Shown: positions 23,363 through 35,098 of the stretch, piece by piece
Layout of the letters: each line of letters opens with the position of its first letter
Position numbering within the stretch: position 1 is the first letter of the stretch
Source of the DNA: Alitta virens
Lineage: Eukaryota > Annelida > Polychaeta > Phyllodocida > Nereididae
Length of the DNA: 64,000 nucleotides
Assembly: GCA_932294295.1 (NCBI GenBank)
Contig: OW028575.1
Span: 37,946,253-38,010,252 of the forward strand
Direction of reading: 5' to 3'
The notes under the pieces: generated by a model
The model's input: only the letters and a program-made list of their open reading frames with translations
What the model was told of the DNA's origin: nothing
The model's database searches: none
Made by a program: the position numbers and the translations under genes

Positions 23363-23610
23363 CAGTTAGTTTCATTAAATATGGCCTGTCAAATTGAGCC
23401 TAGCCAAAGCTGTAATTGCTGGCTACTCAAAACTGGATCTAAAAGTACATATTTATGACATAAATGTTTACACTTTTCTGGTGATAAATGTAAGCCTACT
23501 ATTAGCTATAGAAGTGGACAGAAGCAGCTGGCTTTAGCATGTTTAGATCACAGTCAGGTATAGGTCGCTACAGCCGTCTAGAGTCAACCGTTTTTTTATG
23601 AAACTAACTG
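23363..23610 (-). mobile_element. MITE-1 copy, minus strand
   Basis: A 248-bp element with both termini (CAGTTAGTTTCAT and ATGAAACTAACTG). It is the reverse orientation of the copy at 15252 and has an internal deletion. TA follows the right end; the left flank is TG, one change from the expected TA. Confidence 0.8.
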
Positions 23611-23870
23611 TAATGTCCTATGGTAGTGAATCTTATGTTGTTACATGTATCATTCATGGGTGCATATTCCCACAGTCACTCCATATATTGCAAATTATAG
23701 AATCCATTAGATACAGTCATGATTTTATTTTATTTTTTCATTATGCTGCAGCCCACACATCAGAGATTAAAATTAATAAAACCTGTGAATTAAAGCACGA
23801 ATCTGACATCAGCAAGCAGCAGAATTCAGGGCACGGTCGATGGACATGCGCTCTGACCACCTTAGTGCTT
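23611..23870. other. Noncoding stretch
   Basis: No recognised gene. Confidence 0.4.
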
Positions 23871-23920
23871 TGCGGAAGTGACGGTCATGCTCCAGTGCGC
23901 ATGCGCGGCAGCCATGTTTG
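23871..23920 (+). promoter_or_regulatory. Promoter-like ETS/NRF1/YY1 cluster
   Basis: Within 50 bp: GCGGAAGTGACG (ETS core fused to a CRE half) at 23872-23883, TGCGCATGCGCG (perfect NRF1 consensus) at 23896-23907, and GCAGCCATGTTTG (YY1-like) at 23908-23920. This combination is typical of TATA-less housekeeping promoters in animals. The first exon is not identifiable; the open frames crossing it (23598-23987 plus, 23885-24178 minus) resemble no family. A bidirectional promoter is possible. Confidence 0.4.
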
Positions 23921-25250
23921 GGGTGGTCGGTGTGTCAGGATTAATGAGTCCATGACTCTTTTTGGAAACCTTGAAACGGGTCCATGACTCCATGTCTGGA
24001 ACTCATTAATCAGGAGAGTGTCACGAAAAGACAAGAAAGTCAGAACATTGATCATAACAGCGATGTCGCTTGTTTGATTAGCCGCGCATGGCTGATGGGT
24101 TGGTTGTGTGGCCATTGTTGGTTGTTTATTGGTTGGTTTAGCCATGACTATAGTTGGTTTGTTGCAATCTTCAGGCATCAGGTAGTCTAGCTATTATTAA
24201 ATTTTAGGTGATACCCAGTTGATATTTCACATCGGCTTAATATTGACTTTCGTCTAGCGTCAACCTAGTTGGGTCAACGCCAGCGGGTTGCCGGCCTGAT
24301 CTGGCTTGGTATTGGATAGTAGTAATTCTTTTGACTTTATAGTTATTTCTCAGTGTTGCCAGTTGGACAGGGAGATTACATAGAGGCAATCAGAACCAGA
24401 AAACCACAAAAAGTAAGGGATGCATAACCTGGAGCGAGTTGGCCGTAATCAGTTGGTAATCAATCAGGACCTGTTTTAGCCATTCGGTCTGCCGAGATAG
24501 CCCGATCCGCCCGATCTGTGTTTTATGGCGCTCATGACCTCTGGGTCCAGACTTGGCCTGTCAAGGTCACTGCCAAACGTCCGTGGGTGCTGGACAGGAA
24601 GGCCAGTACATGGTCACTTCCGGTTGTAGGTCATCATCAGACGAGTGGCATTCTGCTCACAATATCCTGGCAGATAAAACATGAGCAAAAGCGTGGCAGT
24701 GATAATGGCCTCCCCCATCCATTCATCTCAGCACAATGCACCCAGCCTACGTACCCATCATGTCACCCAACAATGCATTGTGTGGCTAATTCTGCCCTGT
24801 TTATATACAGCCCCGTGTATTGTGCCGTAGACACAATGCACAGTTCTGCCCCTTGTGGTACCCCCTGCATTAATCTGCCTTTAACTCATTTTTTCCTAAC
24901 AAGGGTCAGTCCTGTTATATCTGTTTACTTCTAAGCAACGAAAAGAAAGTCATTTCTTACTCAAAAGGCATAGTGGGCTGGTGTTGTTTAAAAGCTCCTA
25001 CAAGATAGACTACCTTCAGGCAGTTGCACACGTTATTTACTATAGAGAAGTACTGGGAGCTAACTAAGATTAAATAAGCTAAAGAAGCCAAATACTAAAA
25101 CATTATATCAGCATAAACAGTGTAAATAACTATTTACTTATAAACGTGACTAAATTAACGTTTGTTACACCGTATACACAAAGACAGAACGATAATTTGT
25201 CGTACTGATAATTATGGAATATTTTGTAATAGCTTCCAGTAGACACCTGC
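23921..25250. other. Noncoding stretch, GC-richer to 24.9 kb
   Basis: From 23.9 to 24.9 kb the DNA is less AT-rich. A 138-codon open frame at 24518-24934 is the longest non-repetitive frame nearby, but it has no recognisable domain. An inverted pair ATTAATGAGT/ACTCATTAAT lies at about 23941-24010. Confidence 0.4.
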
Positions 25251-25274
25251 GGCATTTTTTTTTTTTTTTTTTTG
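25251..25274. repeat. Poly(T) tract
   Basis: An uninterrupted run of about 21 T. It could be an old poly(A) tail of a minus-strand retroposon, but no AATAAA signal or retroposon body is recognised beside it. Confidence 0.7.
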
Positions 25275-25809
25275 GTTGAGAGGCAGGTAGCTGGTTGTTT
25301 TAAAAGTAGTTTATCTAAGTCTAGCTTGTACAATAAATGACTGAACGTGTTCAGATCATTGTTTTCAGCCACGAAAGTATGCGTTGAAAATTTTTAGCAA
25401 ACTTGATACATAGTTCAGACCATAATGAAAATACATAATATATTTGTCTCATAGACTATGATGCAGCTGTTCCTTAGGCATTATAACTATCATCATCGTC
25501 TGCAATTTATTATTGGAAAGAGGTTTATCATACATAAATAACTATTATCATTCCCATGATCACATAATCACTTGGTGAGGTCTCCCTGGAGGGCATTCGC
25601 TAGCGTTACCCTCTGTTTAATGAACCCTCAAACGGCAAATACTGCTCCAAAGATAAGATACAGTGATCCTCAAATTAAAAGTCCAGACATTAAACTATCT
25701 AGCTTTTGTTGTCTACTGGAAGCAGTAAGTAAATTATTCCATTATGATTAAACCATTACAAATATTGTTCATTCTGAGGCCACTTTACCGGCATATATAT
25801 CACAGTTGT
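25275..25809. other. Noncoding stretch
   Basis: Nothing recognisable. Confidence 0.4.
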
Positions 25810-25873
25810 AGCTCTAACTAGCTCTTACTAGCTCTAACTAGCTCTTACTAGCTCTTACTAGCTCTAACTAGCT
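25810..25873. repeat. 10-bp AGCTCTAACT minisatellite
   Basis: Six units AGCTCTWACT in tandem. In complement and rotated they share seven of ten bases with the main unit of the array at 9168-10322, suggesting a common origin or a common sequence preference. Confidence 0.85.
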
Positions 25874-26560
25874 GTATTGCATTAGTTGAACTGCATGCAT
25901 GTGCATGGCTATGACAATATTAACCTTTTAAGATGTGGTCTCTTAGTCCCACTGTTAGTCCAGTAAGCTCCAGTAAACTGTACTAATATTATTTGGTGTG
26001 GTACAGTTTGGACGCCCCTTGTATACATAGATGGTGAGCCTTGGGACAGACCTCCCAGAAGTGGAGAGATGTATTGGATGATAAGTGGCATACAGACAAT
26101 CCCAGGGTGTGCCTTTATTTTGGCTCTGCTTCATATTTCTGTGGCTTAGCCAACAGACCAGACAGATCCAGAAAATGATATTTCGTCTCCTGCGAAACAA
26201 AAGGCTTATCCATCCAAGGCAGCAATTCAAAGCAGAGGTTATTGAAATATTGTGTTGACTGTGTTGACAACCTAATTCACAAGTTCAATTTTGTCTTGGT
26301 AATCTGAAATACATTGGACCTCTGCACTATCAATGTTTCGTGGGGTACATTGTAATATGTGAACGTAATTATATGAAATTAGGAAATAGGGATTATGTTT
26401 CAATTGTAGTATAAACAAAAGAATAATAACATGAAATGGCACCTGGATATGCCAAGGAAGGACGCTCCCTATGCAATCAAAAAGGTTTGCATAGGTCTGG
26501 GTGGGTTACGATTATTTCTTCTGGAAAACCTTAATATAATATCGAAGGTGGGCCTCGTGC
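25874..26560. other. Noncoding stretch
   Basis: No gene recognised; two overlapping minus-strand frames (25909-26230) are unremarkable. Confidence 0.4.
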
Positions 26561-26829
26561 TCGACTCTAGACAGCTGTAGCAACCTATTTCTGGCTGTAG
26601 CTATAACTGGCTAAAGCCAGCAGCTTCTGTCTACTCCTAGCTTACAGTCGGCAATTTATCTAATATACCAAAAGTACAGTGAGCACTGCAGTTACTTTTA
26701 GGTCCGGCGTTGATTAGCCAGCTACGGCCAGACAGTTCCGTTTAGTGGCAGGTAGCATCATCGTGTAGTAGAAGTTGTTTAGCTTTCTCTAGGTTCAATT
26801 TGACTGGCCGTTTTCAATTAAACTAACTG
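26561..26829 (+). mobile_element. MITE-1 copy, left-truncated
   Basis: Begins inside the element (CGACTCTAGACAGCTGTAGC) and ends at the intact right terminus AATTAAACTAACTG followed by TA. The left terminal repeat is lost. Confidence 0.75.
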
Positions 26830-29800
26830 TATGTCATATTGCATTCATCTTTGTATGTCTCATCTTCATTATCATTACTTTGTATTTTTGCAGATGTTTT
26901 TTTTTTACACCTTTTACTGACGTTAGATGAACTTTTACTTACTTACGTGTATTTTGCACTAAGCGTTATAGGCATTCTCTCGTATAAACAGCAGAAATAA
27001 TTAATCATTATACAGGTTTCTACTTTTTCATAAAAACCATTTGTAATAGCTGCAACTGACTTCTAGAACTGCTCATTTAATTGCATCAATTCAACCAATC
27101 ATCGTAAAGAAATAGTGTATTGACTCGTTATGTTTACACAAGAGACATTTGTTGGAATTTGTCCAATCGATGCAATCAATGAGTCCACTGCATCGGCATT
27201 TCCTGGGCATCATCAGTTTTATAATCATCGACTCGATTATCGTGCTGGCTCCGATCGAGCCATGGTGAGTTACGATATTAAAGGAAATAAATACTGGGAT
27301 CTGATTGGTTGACGTCTGGTTCCGGATATGGCCTTTCAAGTGTGACGTCATTGTTTCTTTCGAATTTCTGATGAACCTAGCGTAAATTAATAAAAAAAAA
27401 GATTTAAAACAAGAAGAAAATTCGCAATTATCATAACTATTTTGTTTATTAGCTTATATATTCTACTCAACCAACCTTTCCTATTGTTCTTATAAGGAGG
27501 AGTAGAGAAAATGCTCTTCCCTTGTATGACAAATGCAATCGAACAAACCAAAAAAGGCAATTTACTAGTTCCTCTAACATGGAGGATATATATATAAGTT
27601 AAAAAATCTCGGGGATATCTAACTATAAAAGTGACTTCATTTTATTATTTATTTATTGTTTTATTATTTTTGGGTAATATGTTGAAGCAGGGACATCATA
27701 ACAAAAAAACAAACAAACAGCAAACACCATGACGTCATTGGTGCGTGTCTCCAATAGCAACCCTTCTGATTTATCCAGCAGTCAGCTGATGGACTATACC
27801 AACGTGACTTTTCAAATGCTGCCTAAAAAAAAAAACAGCCAAAATAATTTAAAAAAAAAGGGGGGGGGGAAACAAGAATAAAAAACATGTGATTCCTCAG
27901 GACCAACCCCTTGTACCAAAGAGCAGCAGATATTTTGTGTCAGGAAGCCACAGCAGTAGTCACCAAGCATAGAGCAAGTGCTGGCTGACTGGCTCTCTCT
28001 TTGTTTATCTTTGCTTGATGTTTATTTTATCTGGCAATTTCTCATGATGTCGGGGAAATGGATAGTTGTGGGGCAAGCGGCATGCCATCTTGCCGTTTGA
28101 CATCAGCTCTAAGCGAATGCGCATGCGCTCAACATGCAACTTCAAATGGCAAATAACAGGAAAAAGGTTTCTAACTGAAATTGAAAGGGCTCAGCTCCCC
28201 CTTTTTAGCATTATGGGCCCATGCTGATATGAGTCATGCTGCATAGTTTCACGAAAGCTAAATAACTCCGACTCTGACAAATTCATGAGTTGGGCAGATC
28301 CACTTCAACCACTGCCTCACCCCGCTAAGGTGCAAGCCAGGTATTGGTGTGAGCTCTTAAGGCTCTGTGGCTAACTACATACTCAACTCACGGCTGAATA
28401 TACTCCCACAGGAGTTGAGAAAGACTCAAGATTGGCCTTCTAGTGATGTAAGGTCGATTGTAAATATGACTTTAATAGAAACCAGTACATGTAGTCAAAC
28501 AATAAATTGTGGATATATATTTCTTATGGAAACAGTAACATGTACATAGAGCCTAAAACTATACTGATGATATACACTGTATGTCTTGACACAGGAATGA
28601 CTGGATTTGATGAGTACATCCACGGATGGAACCAGATCTTCTTCAGTCTCTTAATTCGTCTTATATTCATTCTAAATTCATGTTAACCCAAAATAATAAA
28701 GGCAGACACACATGATAGCGTGGATAGAAAATGCCTTTTATTGGCAGCATACATATATCAAAACATATACACAAGGATATTGCTCTAGTGGACACCCACA
28801 CAAAGTTAGCAAATATCTTACATAAATTAGGTAACACTTTAATTATACATTAGAGAACATTTGTTATTCTTTTACTTATGTTTAGAATTAGACTTAATCC
28901 ATATTCTTATGTAATTAAAGATAACGAGCTACCCTAGAACATTAGGGTTAGAAGAGCAAAAAACAAATACTTATGCTGAAACTTATAGCAAAGTACTCAC
29001 ATTTAAATCGAGCATCCTGAAATAAGACCATACACATGGTTAATTTAGAAATGGTGAACCAAGAAAATTTTGAATGATAAATAGAAATAAGAAAAGGAAA
29101 TAATAAAAAAAGGGATGGACGGGTGGGAAAATGAAAGGCTGAAGACGAATGCCGAGGAGGGCTAAGCAGCTCGGTTTTATTAGGATGAAAGGGATTAAAA
29201 TGAAGTGGACTATGATTGGTAGTTGGATGACCAGCAGCGCCAGGAAACAGATGCGAGAATTATTGATTAACTAAATTTATATTAATAAATGATATCTATC
29301 GTGATTTTGCTGCCTTTTGAAAACTTTAGTGCACATACAGTAGTCACCAATATTTTGTAGACGTTAAGTTATCTTAATTATCAAAACAGAAAGTAATAAA
29401 ACTATCCACTAGAGGTTGGGCAGTACTAGTTAATTAATTTACTACTAAACTGTTAAAACCATCTTTTGTTATTAGATAGTGTGTGGATTCTTGGCACATG
29501 GTATTTAAGGGCTCTGTAGATTCATATATCAGGCACGGGAAGTGAGTCTACCATCACCACCATACCTGATTTGGCACACGAAATCAATAGGAACCATTTT
29601 CCTCCCGTTAATTAATGCGACGCTTTCAAGCAGAATTCTGATAGCATCCTAACTGAAGCTGCACTGGAAAAAAAGAAAGAAAGAAAGAATGTATTACTTT
29701 AATTTGTGAGGCAAAATATGCCTTCTTGTTGTTATGCCAATGCTATGCAGTAAAGAAATAAGTTATATCTGATATGAGCTAATGGATAAATAACAAGCAA

Positions 29801-30258
29801 AGCTCTCATTCAAAAGAGACCTTTACCAGACTTGTGTGAAAGCATATTATAATAGTCACTAATAGATTCCGCAGAACAAAGTTTTGTTGTAGGATAAAGG
29901 AAAAATTCTACTCTTAAGACGAAATAATTGACCTGTAAATAAATATAACGAAAAGAAAAGAAAAACATGAATGTGGTAACCAAGGACTTTTTGCCAAAAG
30001 TAGCTGAAACTATGGTCGTACAGCACACTTCCTCAAACTGAGTTAGGATTGCCTTATAAGGTCATTCTTAATATGGGCATGCACAAAAGGTGATGACAAA
30101 ACTTCACCAGGCATGTGTCCTTAACATTTTATTTTGGATTTTAGTAAAAAAAAAAAAATACAACAATTCTCTTATTAAGGTTAGTACGAGATATTTGATA
30201 GATTGAGATCTGGTACAAAGAAGAAAGAAAGAAGGAAAGAAAGAAAGACTACAAATAT
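26830..30258. other. Noncoding stretch with CRE-like octamers
   Basis: No gene recognised across 3.4 kb. Perfect TGACGTCA octamers lie near 27342-27349 and 27731-27738, the second followed by ATTGG (CCAAT box in complement). TGCGCATGCGCT (NRF1-like, one mismatch) lies near 28119. A G run sits near 27861. Complementary AATAAA near 28738 and GAAA-rich DNA near 29670 could mark retroposon ends but carry no further support. Confidence 0.4.
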
Positions 30259-30440
30259 AAAAAAGAAACATACTTCACTTTTTACTTAGGTTATGATTTT
30301 TATGTATTGTTGACAATCAATTATTTAAAGAACCCGCACGCTTATTGCGTAATATGCACTTAACTCTATTGAAAAAACAACTTATTAAATCACTGATTGT
30401 GGGCGGAGTTTTAAGTTTTTTGATAGTTAAGGTCATTTCT
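30259..30440 (+). repeat. Dispersed repeat family 3 fragment
   Basis: Matches 20190-20440 in reverse: AAAGAAAC, TTCACTTTT, TTATGATTTT, ATTGTTGACAATCAA, TTGCGTAA, TATTGAAAAAA and GTGGGCGGAGTTT occur in order. Confidence 0.5.
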
Positions 30441-30494
30441 GTAACGATTGCGAATATTCAAGTGCTGCATTTTCAATTTCCAAACCGCAATTTC

Positions 30495-30656
30495 AGATAG
30501 ATAGAATAGATAGATATATATTATAGATAGATAGGTAGATAGGTAGATAGGTAGATAGGTATATAGATAGATAGGTAGATAGGTAGATAGATAGATAGAT
30601 AGATAGATACATGGCTAGATACATAGCTACATCGATACATAGATACATCGATAGAC
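30495..30656. repeat. GATA microsatellite
   Basis: Imperfect ATAG/GTAG units, breaking into CATAGATACATCG-type units at the right end. Confidence 0.9.
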
Positions 30657-31094
30657 TTGGCACAGTTCTAAAGAAAGAGTAGAGACCGGAATTGCAGTCT
30701 GGGAAGTCTCGATCTTTGCTTGATAGTAACTCAGTGTGATTGTGGAGGGGGAAGATATTTCATTGAGTAATCTACTTGACCCAAAGTGCAGAAACCCATC
30801 TGGACCGGTTCTTATTTTCCCGACTGGCAGTTGCTGTAATTAGTCGAGCATCATGAACCCGGAGTCTTGCCTATAACTCCCTGCCCTTTCATCACAGCAA
30901 AACACAATTTTCAATCATAACTCCATCTCGCCACCGCCTTGCCATTTATCACGTGAGCGCAGAACTTGCCTTTGATATTACGCAATCAATGGCGGCAGAG
31001 ACATTGCAGTCTGGTCCGCCCTACCAACCCCCCTCCCCCCCCCCCCACACAACTTGAAGCAGTTACTCTGCTGTACGATGATGTGAGCAGCTCA
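30657..31094. promoter_or_regulatory. GC-richer block with clustered motifs
   Basis: Less AT-rich than its flanks. At 30949-30998 lie TCACGTGA (E-box), CTTTGATA (TCF-like), ATTACGCAAT (C/EBP-ATF-like) and AATGGCGGCAG (YY1-like) in 50 bp; a homeodomain-type TAATTAG lies near 30838. A C run follows at about 31027-31046. This is a candidate control region with no exon attached; motif matches alone are weak evidence. Confidence 0.3.
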
Positions 31095-31515
31095 AAGTAA
31101 GAAAGTAAAAAAGAAAGTAGAAAGAAAGGAGGAAGGAGAGAAAGAATAAAAAAGAAAAAAAGAAATTAGTAAGAAAGAAAGTAAAACAGAAAGGAGAGAA
31201 AGAAAGAGAGCAAGAAGATAGAAAGAAAGCAGGAAGTAGAAAAAGAAAGAAAGAAAGCAGGGGGGAAAGAAAGTAAAACATAAAGGAGAAAAAGCAAGAA
31301 GGCAAGAAGGAAAGAAAACAAGAAAGAAAGAGAGAGAGAGAGAAAGAGAGAAAAGAATGACATAAAAGGAGAAAAGATAAGAAGGAAATAAAAAATAGGC
31401 AAACAGAAACGCAGAAAAGATAGGAGAGAAGGAAAAGATAAGGAAAGAAAGGAAAAAACAAAAGGAAAAATAAGAGCAAGAAACTTTAAAAAAAGAAAGA
31501 AAAAAAATGAATAGA
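31095..31515. repeat. Polypurine tract (420 bp)
   Basis: The plus strand is almost only A and G (GAAA, GGAA and GAGA units) with scattered T/C breaks. The three overlapping 118-160-codon minus-strand frames (Phe/Leu/Ser-rich) are translations of this tract, not genes. Such mirror-like tracts can form triplex DNA. Confidence 0.95.
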
Positions 31516-32193
31516 AATACACTCAGACAGTAAGAAATTAAATGGTAAGGCAGGATGAAAAAGGAACCTTCCATTATTGTACCAGCCTCACAAAACTAGA
31601 TGGAAGGCAGTGTCATTTAATATTAATGTGAATGACACTGCTTCACTCTTACTAACACCAAAAAAGGTTGTAACGTATTGTACATGGCATGAGAATTATA
31701 GCCAAAAATTCCACATAATCTATTGATATAATGTCAGTTAAAAAAACTTAAAATAAAAACTAAATGGACATTGATTATGAATCCTAAAATGTTTAACAGT
31801 ATTGTAATGTTGTTTGTTTCTGCATGCGGGAAAAATAAATTATTAAGGACACCGATGTATGTAATGACAATCCAATACAATCTCAGATGTCATAAAAGCT
31901 TTATGTCTGCTATAAAGAATATGTGCCAAGTCGGTCATTTTTATAAAGCTGTGTTATAGATTAAGAGATAAAAGAAACATTATGGTAACATCGGACTGGT
32001 GTAGCTGTCACTGAGCCGACATGATGGCCGACGTCAGGCAGACGTCAAACCGACCGAGACACATCAGGCCGACGTAGGGTTGACATTTCTGTAAATGCAT
32101 ATGAACCAAAAACCAATAAAATGTAGCTTCTGACTCACGACAGCATAGCATTTTAAATAATGTGAGATAAAACCTTGTTGGTAGTACTGTTAA
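31516..32193. other. Noncoding stretch
   Basis: No gene. At about 32010-32085 GCCGACAT, GCCGACGT and related words recur at irregular spacing in an otherwise AT-rich context, probably a remnant of an unknown repeat. The left TTAA of the next element is at 32190-32193. Confidence 0.4.
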
Positions 32194-32796
32194 AGGGCAG
32201 TATCCCTTGAAATGAGTTGGCAGGCCATTCTCATATTTTGTCTTCTATAGCTAGATTACCTACCACATATCATCATTCTGTCTCAATATGAATAAACCCA
32301 ATGGTATCCACATAATTTGACAATCCTTTTGACCAGAGCACATGGTGACTGGCCATTGACAGTTATTCTGCTATGCAGCTATTTCACCCCAAGCTATTTA
32401 TAGCACTGACCTCAAATTATAGTGGCAAAGTTTTCCTTGTTTTAATATCTGTCAACCTTTATTCTTTTCTTTATGTGTCTGTAAACACTTTCTTTGGCTT
32501 CTCTATGTTGATGAGACATCCCCAAAAGCTCACAAACACTTGTTTATAACAAATTCCTAGTAGAAAACAACCTGTCCAGCTTGACCCAGATAGCAGCTGA
32601 CTCAGCAACAGCTGAGAAAATTTGAATCCAGCAGAATTTTGGACCCATAGGTCCAAAACTCAGCTGCACTAAAAACCTCAAATTACTCCATGAAGGTTGG
32701 TTTTCTTGCATTCTTGGTTTGATGAATGGATTACTCTTTCTACTCTTCATTGCTGTATTTATCACAAAATAAGCAAAATTTAGGGATACAGCCCCT
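32194..32796. mobile_element. piggyBac-like MITE, TTAA-flanked
   Basis: A 603-bp unit beginning AGGGCAGTATCCCT and ending with the complement of AGGGGCTGTATCCCT, flanked on both sides by TTAA (32190-32193, 32797-32800). TTAA is the fixed target of piggyBac transposons. The two short frames inside (32471-32765) are not transposase, so the element is non-autonomous. The family name is inferred from TTAA and the terminal repeats only. Confidence 0.65.
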
Positions 32797-32800
32797 TTAA

Positions 32801-34233
32801 CAATGTTTAAGAGCTTTCATGATTGACAACAACCCCTAGAAGTTTTGTTTTCATTTTTAGTAACGGAAAAATTAATTATGATAAAATGAAATGAAACGAA
32901 AAATGAAATAATAGAATATCATTTAACATTCACTATTGTCAATATTGATATAAAATATTATTAAAAAATATAATGAAATTAAATTTAATTAAAAAAATTA
33001 AATAAAATATACATTCACTAAACTTAACTAAACACAAATATATGATTATTTTTTTCTGGTAAGATAAACTGATAGAATATATCCATACAACAGTAATCAT
33101 GGATTTGCACTGGCATTGCATAAGAAATGCTCATGGGATTGGTCAATTTTGCCACCTACGCACCAGATTATGGTAATAGAAGAAAATACATGTTTCATAA
33201 CATGAAATGATTATATTGAAATATTCGGTCAGCAATTATATAAAAAGTGAAAAATACCACATATATGTAGATAACTCAGACTATATCTAGCATGAGACAA
33301 GGCAACATAATTGTGACAGCATGGAATGATTGGAAGTTTGCCTTTTTAGCTGCATACAGTACTAACCATAAAAAAGTTTAACTGTAACTGCCTGAAGCCA
33401 CAATAAGCCTAATAGGCAATTAGTAAACTGAACTTCGTGTAATCAATTAAACAATAATATTGGGTCCCCCCCTCCATTTAAAAAATGTATTATTTGAGTT
33501 GGACACAGTAGGCTAGTCTGAAAATAAAGTTGTAAATTATTCTAGGGGACTCTTGAGATAATGATATGTGCATTACTGTATGACTGCATTTTGAAAGATG
33601 GGGTAGCCACCATTCTGTTAGAGTTTGTATTGATAATTGTTTTTTTTCTGGAATTAATGATTGCTGTTGCATATTATTACTGCTTTAAAAATATAAAATA
33701 GCTACTGATTTTACTATTTTCTTAATTTTCAAAAATTCGTCCATAAATCAAATATCCCTTACTTTTGTGAGCAACAAAGCAGTGTATATATATATAACAA
33801 AAAATGTTTAACAGAAATATGAGCGATAGCTTTGAGTTAAATGGCAAACCATAATAATATATAATATCAAGCACAGTTAAAGCAATTCTGGTTCTGTAGG
33901 AATCGTGTAAAGAGCAGAACTTTAATTCAACATTGGAATTCCACGCAAGGAACATCAGAGAGGCAGGCACTTGCATTTGCAGATCAATCGTCCATATTTT
34001 CATTTGACAACATTTCATGTTCGGAGGTGCAAGGCTTAAACGTCAATATTACAGAAGTGAGGCCTCTCACAATATTTCTTCATAGGCCTGTTATCAACAT
34101 TTTACGAGTTCAAATAGTTCAAAATGAATATTTAATTACATGTATATGTCAGCTTTTTATGATCTGATAAATTAACAGTGATAGAATATGATTTTTACGC
34201 ATCCCATAAAACATTATGTTGGACGACACGGCT
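32801..34233. other. AT-rich noncoding stretch
   Basis: Very AT-rich around 32860-33060. No gene recognised. Confidence 0.4.
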
Positions 34234-34322
34234 TATATTCTCCACATTGTACAACATACACGGCAGTCATCCAACATGCAATGCAGCTGTCCAATATACT
34301 GTGCTGCTGTACAGCATATAAG
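34234..34322. repeat. 20-bp degenerate tandem repeat
   Basis: About four units built around TCCAACATGCAATGCAGCTG and TCCAATATACTGTGCTGCTG, with poorer copies at both ends. Confidence 0.55.
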
Positions 34323-35096
34323 TCTAAATGGTCTTCCTAATGCTTTGTTTTCATGAAAAATATCCATTCTAATCGGCAATATTGATATAAATGAAATATA
34401 AGTGTTAAAATAATGTCACCCTTGATAAATATACCTGACTAACCTGACTAGATACAGAATAAATTACACAAATAATTCTGTGGATAATGCCATTTGTTAA
34501 GGGAGCATATATACATTTTATGCATAAGCCTCCAAATATCAATTTTTGTTAGTATTGGTTGGCCGTTTCATTCAATTCAATATTCATTCAATAAACGCTA
34601 GGGGGCATAGCTGCGGCCACGAAAATGTGAAACATTCATATGGCAAAGTACTTCCAAGTTCAGTGCTAGGTTCCTGCATGGTTTACTTACAAGTCTTGTG
34701 CACTGACTTGGCTCGCCCCATTTCTCCAGATATGACCTGAGCAATGAAGACCAGAACAAATGGGACGGGGATTGGCCATTTGAAAAATAGCCCTCCTCAT
34801 CTGGTTGGCAGTCCTTATTAAATTTGACGGACTGACCGGAGCTGGGATTGCAACGATATTCCTGGCCCAGAAACTTAATTCTAAGGCTAAGGGTATTTAC
34901 AGAAGTCCGACTCGTTTTCCACAATCGAATGAGCAACGATCGAAGGCTGGGGCAGAAAGGGGTGAAGTTAAAGCAGCCTATACATGAGGACTAATACTGA
35001 TAAGTTGCATGCCAAAGGGTTAAATCAACACCCCACCTCAAAATATAGATACCCCATTTGACCATTCCTTATCACTTTCTGCAGGTTATTCTCACA
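34323..35096. other. Noncoding stretch
   Basis: A 112-codon minus-strand frame (34598-34936) has no recognisable domain. CGCTAGGGGGCATAG near 34597 is a weak CTCF-like core. Confidence 0.4.
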
Positions 35097-35098
35097 TA

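Noticed and set aside
24518..24934. 138-codon non-repetitive frame
   Set aside because: No recognisable motif, no splice or start context worth trusting, and length is within chance expectation for a GC-richer patch.
31063..31574. Three 118-160-codon minus-strand frames rich in Phe/Leu/Ser
   Set aside because: They are translations of a polypurine tract and would not represent a membrane protein.
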